Origin: Anaerosporobacter mobilis DSM 15930
Lineage (GTDB): Bacteria; Bacillota; Clostridia; Lachnospirales; Lachnospiraceae
Direction of reading: 5' to 3'
Assembly (NCBI RefSeq): GCF_900142955.1
Contig: NZ_FRCP01000020.1
Span: forward strand, 62,001 to 126,000
DNA length: 64,000 nt
Positions 42,163 to 50,351 of this stretch are shown piece by piece. The notes under the pieces are model-generated. The model had not been told where the DNA came from. It worked only from the letters and a program-made list of their open reading frames with translations, and searched no databases. Each line of letters starts with the position of its first letter. Position 1 is the first letter of the stretch. Position numbers and translations under genes: made by a program.

Positions 42163-44838
42163 TTATTGAGGAGTGCCCTTGGTTATTGTACCATTCTTAA
42201 TAGAATAGGTACCAGTAGAAGCTAGATAATAATTCTTGCCGCTATTGTTATCCCAGTTGTTATTACCATCGTTGAAACAACATGTTAGGGTAGTGTTCGT
42301 ACCTAAATCTATAGTAATTACTTTGTATCCGCTAACAGAAGAGGATGACATACGAACACCAGGGACATTTGTCCAGGAACCACTACCAATCTGGTAATGA
42401 ATATTTGGAGAACTCCAAGAGGTATAATAATATACCGTTATAGTGTTTGTTGGAATAGCAGTAGGCTCTCCATTGGTAACGTTACCGTCGCTGACAGTAT
42501 AAGTACCAGAGCTAGAGAATGTATAATTCTTGGTGCTATTATTATCCCAGATGTTATTCCCATTATTGAAACATGCGGTTAAGGAGTTGCTGGTGCCTAA
42601 ATCAATTGTAATGGTTTGGTAGCCATTGACTTTAGAAGGTGACATTGCTATACCGGGAACTGTAGTCCATGCTCCTGAACCAATTTTATAGTGAATATTG
42701 GAAGTGCTCCAAGTTGTTTTATAGAAGATAGTGATAGCATTCGTGGTTGTTTGTTTCTTTCCGTTAATGTCATATGTAGCATTATTTTCAACGGCGAATC
42801 CTTGTAATTTAGTACCAGGACTTTGGTTTACGGTATCATTAAAGATAACTAATGGTTTACTATAACTTTCTGTGAACGTGATACTGTACAAACCATTACT
42901 TTCCTTTTGCATCGCAGTGCCTGGCCATGCTTTTACTATTTGCACGTTAGCACCACTTTCATCGTAGATATAAGCATAGATGGAGTCAGACCAGGAGGAA
43001 GGCTTTTCAAAATAAACAGTAGTTCCTAATGGTTGAGCCACTTTTTTAGTTGTATAGGTTTGTGTAACTATTTTTCCATCAGAGCCTACACCTGTAAGGG
43101 TAATTGTATATTCAGTATTGATAGAATCGCCAGCACCAATTACTAAAGAATCACCATTATTATAATTAACTGCACTATTGGAGTTAATTTTATAAGTCGC
43201 TGAAATAGTATTCTGTGCTTTTAATGTAAACGTTACAGAGTCTGTTGAGAATGTAGATTTAAAGTTATCTAGTGATACACTTGGTGTAGTAGGATTAGTA
43301 TAACTCATTAATACAGCACTTCCACGTCTTGGAATTGTACCAGTTATGATATGATTTTTAACTTCAAACTTATTATGATCATCTGTTAGACTATAATATG
43401 TACCGTCTTGCAATTGTGTTGAACAATTGATGGAGTAATCATTATACTTGGAATTAACAATGACAGCTCCAACTGTTCCACGTTGGATCATAAGCACATT
43501 AGAGTCACCATTAGGGTTTTCTAGATATTCTCCTTGACCAACCATTGCATTTCTGAATTTATTAACAGCAGCAACCTCATCATCTTTGTATAAGTCGCTT
43601 CCGGCAATTCCTATTTGATTTGCTCCCCATTTGTTAGAAGGACCACCACCATAAGGTCTACTAAAGAATAATGGTGCACCATCTTTTCTGGCAGTAATTA
43701 CTGACCAGGCTAATTTTATTTGTTCATCATCAAGCTGTGACCAAGTTCCATCGTTAATATAGTTATCATGGGATTCTACCCAAGTTACTAAATCGGAAGT
43801 ATCCATTCCACTTGGAACTTCATAGGATTGAATGCTAGACTTGTTCAGGTTATTGCTTTTTATAGCATTACGAATCTTGCTACCATAGGAACTTGTCGTA
43901 GTTGAGCCGATTTCGCCAGCATAAGCAGCAAGGCGTTCATTATCACCTTGAAGTACTTCACCATAATTAAAGATATTGCTTGCGTTAGTGATCTCCGTCG
44001 TAACTCTAGACCAGAAATTATTCGTAACACCGTTTGGACAATTATCATCTGATAATCCAATGTGCTTCGCTGTGTCATAACGGAATCCATCAGCACCACT
44101 TGCAATACAATCATTTAAGAACTTAATAAAATAATTTTGAAATCCTCTATTTTCAGTGTCCACATCGGGTAATCCACCATCCATAGAATAGCGTGTACAT
44201 TGAAAGCGGTCGGAATAGCTGTTACATTTGATAAAGCCAGTATCGTGATATAGATTACCACCTGCGGAGTTCCTTAGATTAGAGGATACCTTGCTTTGGT
44301 TATTGGCTGTATGATTTGGAACAACATCAACAATAATTTTAATTCCGTATTTATCAGCCTCAGCACACATTGATTTGAATTCGTCGCGGTTACCTAATTG
44401 ATAATTTCCGATAGTCCAATCTGTTGGTTGATAATGCCACCACCAGCAACCACCTTTTCCATCATCAGATCCACCATAGAGTTTCATAGTGGGATAGGAA
44501 TCATCTACTGCATTAATCGGTGAAGTTTGAATGCTTGTATACCCAGCATCAGCTATATTTTTCATGTTAGCTTTTATAGTATTAAAACTCCAACAAAAGG
44601 CTTGTAAAATGGCACCATCACCAATATTCTCAGTTGGTGCTACCGAAAGTGAACTAGTGGAAGCAAGTGCACGAGCTAGTGGCTCGGATAAATCTGTAGT
44701 TAAATCAGTGGAGTCAGGATTAGAATCTGCAAAGATCATTTTGTAATTAATAGAAGTAATAGATAATGTAACAATAAGAAGTAGGACAACTAGTCTTTTA
44801 AAGATACTCTTTTGTTTTCTTAGCTTAGTTGAAAACAC
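42163..44838 (-). CDS. Secreted alpha-amylase (GH13) with CBM26 and two CBM25
   Basis: This encodes 891 residues. An N-terminal signal (RLVVLLLIVTLSITS) is followed by the GH13 barrel. The conserved regions are IIVDVVPNHT, GFRYDTAKHIG with nucleophile Asp255, NYGEVLQG with acid/base Glu294, and VESHDNYI with Asp358. After the barrel's C-domain comes a CBM26-like module (VYFEKPSSWSDSIYAYIYD, KAWPGTAM). Two tandem CBM25-like modules follow (TTWSTSNIHYKIGSGAW; SSPNIHYQIGSGSW; each with WDNNS). It attacks starch granules outside the cell and feeds maltodextrins to the GH13/MalQ/GlgP enzymes encoded downstream in this window. Confidence 0.92.
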   Translation of the reverse strand: MFSTKLRKQKSIFKRLVVLLLIVTLSITSINYKMIFADSNPDSTDLTTDLSEPLARALASTSSLSVAPTENIGDGAILQAFCWSFNTIKANMKNIADAGYTSIQTSPINAVDDSYPTMKLYGGSDDGKGGCWWWHYQPTDWTIGNYQLGNRDEFKSMCAEADKYGIKIIVDVVPNHTANNQSKVSSNLRNSAGGNLYHDTGFIKCNSYSDRFQCTRYSMDGGLPDVDTENRGFQNYFIKFLNDCIASGADGFRYDTAKHIGLSDDNCPNGVTNNFWSRVTTEITNASNIFNYGEVLQGDNERLAAYAGEIGSTTTSSYGSKIRNAIKSNNLNKSSIQSYEVPSGMDTSDLVTWVESHDNYINDGTWSQLDDEQIKLAWSVITARKDGAPLFFSRPYGGGPSNKWGANQIGIAGSDLYKDDEVAAVNKFRNAMVGQGEYLENPNGDSNVLMIQRGTVGAVIVNSKYNDYSINCSTQLQDGTYYSLTDDHNKFEVKNHIITGTIPRRGSAVLMSYTNPTTPSVSLDNFKSTFSTDSVTFTLKAQNTISATYKINSNSAVNYNNGDSLVIGAGDSINTEYTITLTGVGSDGKIVTQTYTTKKVAQPLGTTVYFEKPSSWSDSIYAYIYDESGANVQIVKAWPGTAMQKESNGLYSITFTESYSKPLVIFNDTVNQSPGTKLQGFAVENNATYDINGKKQTTTNAITIFYKTTWSTSNIHYKIGSGAWTTVPGIAMSPSKVNGYQTITIDLGTSNSLTACFNNGNNIWDNNSTKNYTFSSSGTYTVSDGNVTNGEPTAIPTNTITVYYYTSWSSPNIHYQIGSGSWTNVPGVRMSSSSVSGYKVITIDLGTNTTLTCCFNDGNNNWDNNSGKNYYLASTGTYSIKNGTITKGTPQ

Positions 44839-44916
44839 GTTCTTAACCTCCTAATTTTTATATTCCGCATCTTTGGTAACAAAAATCCTCCTTTCGCCAA
44901 TAATATATATGCTTTA

Positions 44917-44957
44917 TGCAGTTTATCTTAATTAATACGAAGGTAAGATAAAATGCA
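44917..44957 (-). promoter_or_regulatory. Dyad in the amylase promoter region
   Basis: TGCAGTTTATCTTA and TAAGATAAAATGCA match as 14-base inverted arms with one mismatch, 13 bases apart. It lies 80-120 bases before the amylase ATG, overlapping a weak TTGATG/TATTAA promoter candidate on the minus strand. It could be an operator or a leader hairpin. Confidence 0.5.
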
Positions 44958-45108
44958 TCAAAACCATGAATGTATTACAAAAATAAAAAAGAGTATTTAT
45001 AGAAATTAGTAAGAGATTGTCTTATTTTAGAATAATAGATATGTTATTATATTTCAATACAAATAATCACCAATAATACAAGGTGATATTAGTGATTATT
45101 AACAAAAA

Positions 45109-45126
45109 TTTCGAAAATTATCGGAT
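45109..45126. promoter_or_regulatory. LacI-type operator-like sequence
   Basis: TTTCGAAAATTATCGGAT matches the two operators before malQ (TTTCGAAACTTATCGAAA and TTTCGAAAATTTCCGAAA) at about 15 and 14 of 18 positions. It lies 270 bases upstream of the amylase gene, in a stretch (44839-45224) without any gene. It may link amylase to the same regulator. Confidence 0.35.
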
Positions 45127-45224
45127 GAATATGTTGGAAAAATCAAAAAAATTTCATCATTAGAAGATTAATGTATACCTGTTGAGTGGATGAGTTAGGA
45201 TCGTATCTTAGAGATAACATAAGA

Positions 45225-45263
45225 ATAGCCCTAGACAAAACAATTTGTTTTATCTAGGGCTAT
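45225..45263 (-). terminator. Terminator of the cold-shock gene
   Basis: AATAGCCCTAGACAAAACA and its near-complement form a long stem; on the minus strand it is followed by CTTATG. A second copy with two changes lies at 46405-46445 after the broken duplicate gene. Confidence 0.85.
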
Positions 45264-45289
45264 TGCTTACTTATATGGTTTTAATTAAC

Positions 45290-45493
45290 TTAAGCTACTA
45301 CAACGTTAACAGCTTGTAAGCCACGAGAACCGTTAGTAATTTCAAAAGTTACGTTTTGATTTTCTTCTAAAGACTTAAAGCCGTCTGTAGCGATTCCTGA
45401 GAAATGAACGAATATATCTTCACCATTTTCGCTATTAGTAATAAATCCAAATCCTTTTTGTGCGTTAAACCATTTTACTGTACCTTTATTCAT
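45290..45493 (-). CDS. Cold-shock protein (CspA family)
   Basis: This encodes 67 residues, the usual length. RNP1 is KGFGFITNS and RNP2 is DIFVHFSGI; the start MNKGTVKWFNAQ and end GLQAVNVVV are typical. It is a single-stranded nucleic acid chaperone that melts mRNA structure in the cold. The ATG follows TAGGAGG. A 135-base untranslated region with a perfect 16-base inverted repeat precedes it, in keeping with RNA-level control. Confidence 0.95.
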   Translation of the reverse strand: MNKGTVKWFNAQKGFGFITNSENGEDIFVHFSGIATDGFKSLEENQNVTFEITNGSRGLQAVNVVVA

Positions 45494-45546
45494 GAAAGAT
45501 ACCTCCTAAATTAAATTATTTGTATATTCTTCGGTGAAAATAAAAA

Positions 45547-45599
45547 TCACATATTTTTGTAAATCATTAAATATATCAATGACTTACAAAAATATGTGA
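45547..45599 (-). promoter_or_regulatory. Perfect inverted repeat in the csp leader
   Basis: TCACATATTTTTGTAA and TTACAAAAATATGTGA are exact complements separated by 21 bases. The element lies between the promoter and the start codon of the cold-shock gene. It would form a stable hairpin in the 5' untranslated RNA and may be a thermo-responsive or attenuating structure. Confidence 0.6.
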
Positions 45600-45628
45600 A
45601 TCAAAACTTACATCTAAAATACTCTTTA

Positions 45629-45657
45629 ATAATAGCATGAATTTAGTGAGTTGTCAA
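45629..45657 (-). promoter_or_regulatory. Promoter of the cold-shock gene
   Basis: On the minus strand TTGACA (45657-45652) and TATTAT (45634-45629) are separated by 17 bases, 136 bases before the ATG. Confidence 0.7.
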
Positions 45658-45687
45658 TACTTTTATTAAAAAGTTTTTGTTGACCAC

Positions 45688-46205
45688 TTAAGTACCGGAT
45701 ACAAATTTATTGAAAATCTCTGCAAAAATAATCATTCCAAAAGATAAAATCAAAATGAAAAATGAAGTACTAATTATCTTTTGTGATACTAGTTTAAACT
45801 TATCACTTATTTTGTATGAGAAGTAACCTATACTAGTTCCTATGGAGTTTATAATTATATCTTCTGTATCAAAGCTACCGAGATATGTTATCATTTGAAG
45901 AATCTCTAATGCAGTTATGGAAATCAAAAAACAAAAATAGATTTAAGATACCTAGTATTAAATATCATAGGTATTAATATTCCAAAAGGTACAAAGGCTA
46001 ATAGATTACATAAACTAAAAAACCACAAAAGTGAAAAGTTTTTAGGATACCATAAGGGTATTCTAGTAGGAATTATTGAAAAACGATATTCTTGAACCGT
46101 GTTATTTATCTGAGGTCTGCCAAATCCAAAGAACATGAAATAGATTATAATAATTGTATAAATTATTAATAACGTTACTAGCAAAGTGTGCCTTTTCCTA
46201 CTCAT
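45688..46205 (-). pseudogene. VanZ-like membrane protein, frameshifted
   Basis: Two frames overlap by 4 bases at a run of six A (plus strand 45926-45931). The first gives RHTLLVTLLIIYTIIIIYFM, FGFGRPQ, and LLAFVPFGILIPMIF. The second continues ISITALEILQMITYLGSFDTEDI-IINSIGTSIGYF. Together they read as a VanZ-like protein of about 170 residues with four membrane segments and the usual LG..D..D...N..G motif. One base lost or gained in the homopolymer explains the break. It may be inactive, phase-variable or a sequencing error. Confidence 0.8.
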
Positions 46206-46404
46206 GTTTCGTACTCCTTCATTTAATAATAAAGCTATATAAATCCAAAATATTTATTTCTAAAGCCGTTAGTCATCCTCCATAGTATAGCCTATTTCTA
46301 ATATAATTAGTAACACTAACTTCGCACATAAAAACTTCACTTAGTTAGAGGTGTATGGATGATGGCTGGAGGATTTTGTAGACATATCTTAGATCTGACA
46401 AAAG

Positions 46405-46445
46405 AATAGCCCTAGACAAAACAATTTGTTTCATCTAGTGCTATT
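46405..46445 (-). terminator. Duplicated csp terminator
   Basis: AATAGCCCTAGACAAAACAA and the arm ending AGTGCTATT repeat the hairpin at 45225-45263 with two substitutions, one breaking a base pair. It follows the broken second cold-shock gene. Confidence 0.75.
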
Positions 46446-46469
46446 GCTTACTTATATGGTTTAATTAAC

Positions 46470-46650
46470 TTAAGCTACTACAACGTTAACAGCTTGTAAA
46501 CCGCGAGCTCCGTTAGTAATATCAAAAGTTACGTTTTGATTTTCGCTTAAAGACTTAAAGCCGTCTGTAGCGATTACTGAGAAATGAACGAATATATCTT
46601 CACCATTTTCGCTGTTAGTAATAAATCAAAATCCTTCTCGTGCTTGATTT
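46470..46650 (-). pseudogene. Broken duplicate of the cold-shock gene
   Basis: The frame ends with GLQAVNVVVA as in the intact gene and reads back through FDITNGAR, SLSENQNVTF and EDIFVHFSVI. The first 12 or so codons are missing. The GFGF of RNP1 is now GF-stop-F because GGA became TGA. The DNA is about 95% like 45290-45470. The break coincides with the end of the metal ATPase gene, so arrival or rearrangement of that gene probably destroyed the duplicate. Confidence 0.85.
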
Positions 46651-46655
46651 CCATA

Positions 46656-49004
46656 CTATAAGTTATATCTTAAAGCACGGATTGAATTAAATATTGCGAT
46701 TAATGCAACTCCAACATCAGCAAAGATTGCTAACCACATAGATCCCATACCAAAGGCAACTAAGAATAAAACAATAAATTTAATGCCTAAGGATAATATA
46801 ATGTTTTCGGTTACAATCTTTCGAGTGTGTTTTGCAATTTTAATTGCTTGTGCGATCTTTGAAGGTTCATCAGTCATAATTACAATATCAGCTGCCTCAA
46901 TTGCTGCATCTGAACCAACACCACCCATTGCAATACCTATATCAGCTCTAGCAAGTACTGGTGCATCATTCATTCCATCGCCAGTGAAGATTACATTCTT
47001 ATTCTTGCCCTTCTTATGAAGTAACTCTTCAATCTTATCTACTTTATCTCCTGGTAGTAACTCAGAATAGATAGTATCTAGGTTTAATTCTTTACCAACG
47101 ATTTCTGCAGATGCCTTCATATCACCTGTTAGCATTACAGTCTGAATACCTAATTTGCGTAGTTCTTCAAGGCCTTGTTTGGAATCTTTCTTAATCTGGT
47201 CAGAAATTACTAAGTAACCTGAGAATGTATCATTAAGGGCTATATATACAATACTTCCGAGTGTATCTGCAGGTGCTTCCGAGAAATTGATATTAAATTT
47301 CTTAAGAAGTTTAGCACTACCAGCGAGAACGGTTTGACCTGAAAGTGTAGCACGTATACCGTGACCTGCAATCTCTTCATAATTACTTACTTGATCAGAA
47401 GCAGAAGGTATATTAGCGGCTTTTGTAATTGACTTAGCAATTGGATGATTGGAATAACTCTCTACAAGACCAGCCACATGTAGTAATTGATCCGATGCGG
47501 ATTGTAATGTACGCTTCTCATCGTCAGGGAGTATGTTTAATAGGCTAGCTTCATTTGCAACATTTACTTTAGTTACTTCAAAAACACCTTGAGTTAGTGT
47601 TCCAGTCTTATCAAATACAGCTGTTTCTACAAAATTAAGTGCTTCAAGATAGTTACTTCCCTTTACAAGGATGCCATGCTTAGAGGCATTTCCAATACCA
47701 CCGAAGAATCCGAGTGGAATAGAGATTACTAAGGCACAAGGACAAGATACTACTAAAAATCCACATGCACGGTAAATCCATAAAGAAAAGTCATTAGTAC
47801 CTGTAAGAATTGGAGGGAATACAGCTAATAATATGGCTAATAAAACCACAATTGGAGTATAGATAGCTGCGAATTTGGTAATAAAATTCTCTGTACTTGA
47901 TTTACGGTTTGAGGCATTCTCAACTAAGTCTAATACCTTTGCAACGGTTGAATTGGAGTAAGTACTATTAACTTTAACGAATAAAGTACCGCTTCCATTA
48001 ATACTTCCACTTAATACAGTATCTCCAATATTAGCACTTCTAGGAACGGATTCTCCTGTTAAGGAAGAAGTATCTACAAAGGATGTACCTTCAATAATTT
48101 CACCATCAAGAGGAATTCTCTCACTTGGTTTTACAACGATAACATCTCCGATGTTCACTGCTTCTGGATCTACTGTTACAACACCAGAATTAGTTTGTAG
48201 ATTAGCATAATCTGGTTTTAGATCCATAACAGATTTTAACTGTTTTCTCGAGTTATCAACTGCAATATCTTGAAGAAGTTCGCCGATTTGGAATAAGAGC
48301 ATAACGACAAGTGCTTCCGGGTATTGCTTTGTATAGAAGGCACCAAGTGTAGCGATAACCATTAAGAAATTCTCATCAAATATCTGGCCGTGGGAAATAT
48401 TCTTAGCAGACTCAATAAGGATTTCGTATGAAAGAATAAGATATCCTGCAATTAATATAATAATGCCAAATGGGCTTGGTATATCGAATACAATAGGTAT
48501 AAATCCAATTACGGTTCCGATTAATAGAGTAAGTATTTTTTTTAATAGATCTCCTTTTGAGTGCTCTCCACCGTGTTGATGATTATGTGAGTGTGATGAG
48601 GAATTTTTATCGTGATTGTGTCCTTCATGTCCATTATGTTCATCATGGTGATGTTCGTTGCAGCCGCAAGAATCATGTTCATCATGGTGATGTTCACCGC
48701 AACCGCAAGATTCCTCTGTATCATGATTATGGATAGGAGAGTTTGTAGTAGTTTTTGAAGTTGCATTAGACAATATAGGGGAGACAACCACTTCGCTCTC
48801 TATATTACTGCAAATATTTTGAATAGTAGGTTGAATATCTTCTAATTGCTTGCTTTCCTTGAAGGTAAGAAATAGCTTTTTATTAACAAAATTAATTTGA
48901 ACTTCATCGATACCGTCTAAGGATTTTAGTTTCTTTTCCATCTTAGCGGCACAATTAGCACAGCCAAGATTTTCTAAGTTGAAGGAAAACTTTTTTGATT
49001 CCAT
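46656..49004 (-). CDS. cadA: Heavy-metal P1B-type ATPase (Cd/Zn/Pb class)
   Basis: The ATG at 49004 follows AAAGGAG; the GTG at 49028 would lie upstream of that site. The product has 782 residues. An HMA domain carries LGCANCAAKME. Then comes a long His/Cys/Asp/Glu-rich stretch (GCGEHHHDEHDSCGC, repeated) that can bind many metal ions. The ATPase follows: TGES phosphatase loop, the CPC membrane motif (VVSCPCALVIS), phosphorylation site DKTGTLT, and GDGMNDAPVLA. It pumps Zn, Cd or Pb out. It lies directly downstream of its probable repressor, 64 bases apart. Confidence 0.92.
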   Translation of the reverse strand: MESKKFSFNLENLGCANCAAKMEKKLKSLDGIDEVQINFVNKKLFLTFKESKQLEDIQPTIQNICSNIESEVVVSPILSNATSKTTTNSPIHNHDTEESCGCGEHHHDEHDSCGCNEHHHDEHNGHEGHNHDKNSSSHSHNHQHGGEHSKGDLLKKILTLLIGTVIGFIPIVFDIPSPFGIIILIAGYLILSYEILIESAKNISHGQIFDENFLMVIATLGAFYTKQYPEALVVMLLFQIGELLQDIAVDNSRKQLKSVMDLKPDYANLQTNSGVVTVDPEAVNIGDVIVVKPSERIPLDGEIIEGTSFVDTSSLTGESVPRSANIGDTVLSGSINGSGTLFVKVNSTYSNSTVAKVLDLVENASNRKSSTENFITKFAAIYTPIVVLLAILLAVFPPILTGTNDFSLWIYRACGFLVVSCPCALVISIPLGFFGGIGNASKHGILVKGSNYLEALNFVETAVFDKTGTLTQGVFEVTKVNVANEASLLNILPDDEKRTLQSASDQLLHVAGLVESYSNHPIAKSITKAANIPSASDQVSNYEEIAGHGIRATLSGQTVLAGSAKLLKKFNINFSEAPADTLGSIVYIALNDTFSGYLVISDQIKKDSKQGLEELRKLGIQTVMLTGDMKASAEIVGKELNLDTIYSELLPGDKVDKIEELLHKKGKNKNVIFTGDGMNDAPVLARADIGIAMGGVGSDAAIEAADIVIMTDEPSKIAQAIKIAKHTRKIVTENIILSLGIKFIVLFLVAFGMGSMWLAIFADVGVALIAIFNSIRALRYNL

Positions 49005-49068
49005 AGTAGGCTCCTTTCTTTTTGTCACATCAATTGTTTTAAGTAGTATGGGTAACTATTCAGAATCA

Positions 49069-49431
49069 TTATTCAAGAATATGTGAAAGCCCTTGGTCAA
49101 AGATTCGTTTTACATGTTCATCTGCTAAGGAATAGAATACAACTTTTCCGGCTTTTCGGTTCTTAACTAGTTTGGCTGATTTAAGAACACGAAGTTGGTG
49201 AGAGATTGCAGATTGTGTCATGTTAAGAAGCTCAGCAATATCACATACACACATTTCGGATTCAAAAAGTGCACATAGGATTTTTATCCGTGTAGTGTCA
49301 CCAAATATCTTAAAAAGCTCAGCTAAATCATATAATATCTCTTCATCGGGCATTATTGGTTTAACAGAATTCAAAAGATCTTCATGTACGCAATTACATA
49401 AGCAGGTTTCTGCGTGTTTATTATCGCTCAT
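49069..49431 (-). CDS. cadC: ArsR/SmtB-family metal repressor (CadC-like)
   Basis: This encodes 120 residues. An N-terminal Cys cluster (ETCLCNC) and the pair in EMCVCDIAELL form the thiolate site typical of CadC-type sensors. The winged helix follows (FGDTTRIKILCALFE, MTQSAISHQLRVLKSAKL, RKAGKVVFYSL). Without metal it should repress itself and the ATPase; Cd, Pb or Zn would release it. AAAGGAG precedes the ATG. A perfect 10-base inverted repeat lies upstream as probable operator. Confidence 0.92.
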   Translation of the reverse strand: MSDNKHAETCLCNCVHEDLLNSVKPIMPDEEILYDLAELFKIFGDTTRIKILCALFESEMCVCDIAELLNMTQSAISHQLRVLKSAKLVKNRKAGKVVFYSLADEHVKRIFDQGLSHILE

Positions 49432-49454
49432 AGATAACTCTCCTTTTACTATAT

Positions 49455-49483
49455 AGTATATGTTAAGAAAAATACTTGTTCAA
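49455..49483 (-). promoter_or_regulatory. Promoter of the metal-resistance operon
   Basis: On the minus strand TTGAAC (49483-49478) and TATACT (49460-49455) have a 17-base spacer, 24 bases before the repressor gene. Confidence 0.65.
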
Positions 49484-49486
49484 ACA

Positions 49487-49512
49487 AACATATGAATAAT
49501 TGTTCATATGTT
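49487..49512. promoter_or_regulatory. Probable metal-repressor operator
   Basis: AACATATGAA and TTCATATGTT are perfect inverted arms 6 bases apart. The ATATGAA-N6-TTCATAT core matches the style of SmtB/CadC operators. It lies just upstream of the -35, not over the promoter, which is slightly unusual. Confidence 0.8.
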
Positions 49513-49594
49513 TATCATAATCGATACAATTTTAATTGTCAATAGATATTTTATGATTTTTGTTTACATAATTACAAATATTACTATCAACCTA

Positions 49595-49623
49595 TTGACA
49601 GTTTATATACCGATTGGTATACT
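49595..49623 (+). promoter_or_regulatory. TetR-gene promoter with embedded operator
   Basis: TTGACA and TATACT are 17 bases apart. A perfect palindrome TATACC-GATT-GGTATA (49606-49621) covers the spacer and the start of the -10. Binding there would block the promoter, so the TetR protein probably represses itself. Confidence 0.85.
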
Positions 49624-49650
49624 GGATTTTATAAGGAATATGGGAGGTGT

Positions 49651-50250
49651 GTGGTGGAAGAATTACAAGAACTAGATAACAGGGAGAAGATATTAGAATG
49701 TGCGTTGAATCTGTTCTATCAGAAAGGATATGATGCAGTAGGGGTACAAGAAATAGTTACATTAGCTGGAATAACGAAGCCTACAATGTATTATTATTTT
49801 AAAAGTAAATATGGTCTATTAGAGGCACTTTTGCATGAACGGTGCAGTAAGATGAATGAACAATTGCGAGAGGCTGCTTTTTATAACGGAGACTTGGTAT
49901 ACACATTAGAACGTTATGCTAAAACTATGTTTGCTATAGCAGAATCCGATTTGCGCTTCTATTACCTCACTCTTTCATTATTCTATTCGGCTAGGGAGAA
50001 TGAAACGTATAAAGCAATTATACCTTACATGAAAGAGCAATTTGCTATTATCCGAGGAATCTTCGAACAAGCAGCAGGATATCTTGGTAATATGAATGGA
50101 AGGCAAGAGCAGTTTGCCGTAGGTTTTTCCGGAATATTAAACAACTATATACTCGTATATTTTGAGAGAGAGGATACTACAGGTCAGCTAGAAGATGACA
50201 AGACAATCTATTCGCTTGTCCACCAGTTTATGCACGGCATTGTAGTATAA
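49651..50250 (+). CDS. TetR/AcrR-family regulator
   Basis: The GTG at 49651 (or the GTG next to it) follows GGGAGGTG and gives 199 residues. The N-terminal HTH is typical: REKILECALNLFYQKGYDAV, VQEIVTLAGITKPTMYYYFK, SKYGLLEALL. The C-terminal ligand domain is helical with no named family. Its own operator is at 49606-49621. The next gene is a GH13 enzyme about 100 bases away, so it may also affect starch metabolism, but no second operator is seen there. Confidence 0.88.
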   Translation: MVEELQELDNREKILECALNLFYQKGYDAVGVQEIVTLAGITKPTMYYYFKSKYGLLEALLHERCSKMNEQLREAAFYNGDLVYTLERYAKTMFAIAESDLRFYYLTLSLFYSARENETYKAIIPYMKEQFAIIRGIFEQAAGYLGNMNGRQEQFAVGFSGILNNYILVYFEREDTTGQLEDDKTIYSLVHQFMHGIVV

Positions 50251-50351
50251 CAACACAGATGGAGAAGGTTATTGTTTAAGCGTTAATAGCGTAGCGTATT
50301 ATATATATCCGTTTGAAAAAGAGGTCTTTGGAGAGGGGCATGATTGTTAGA

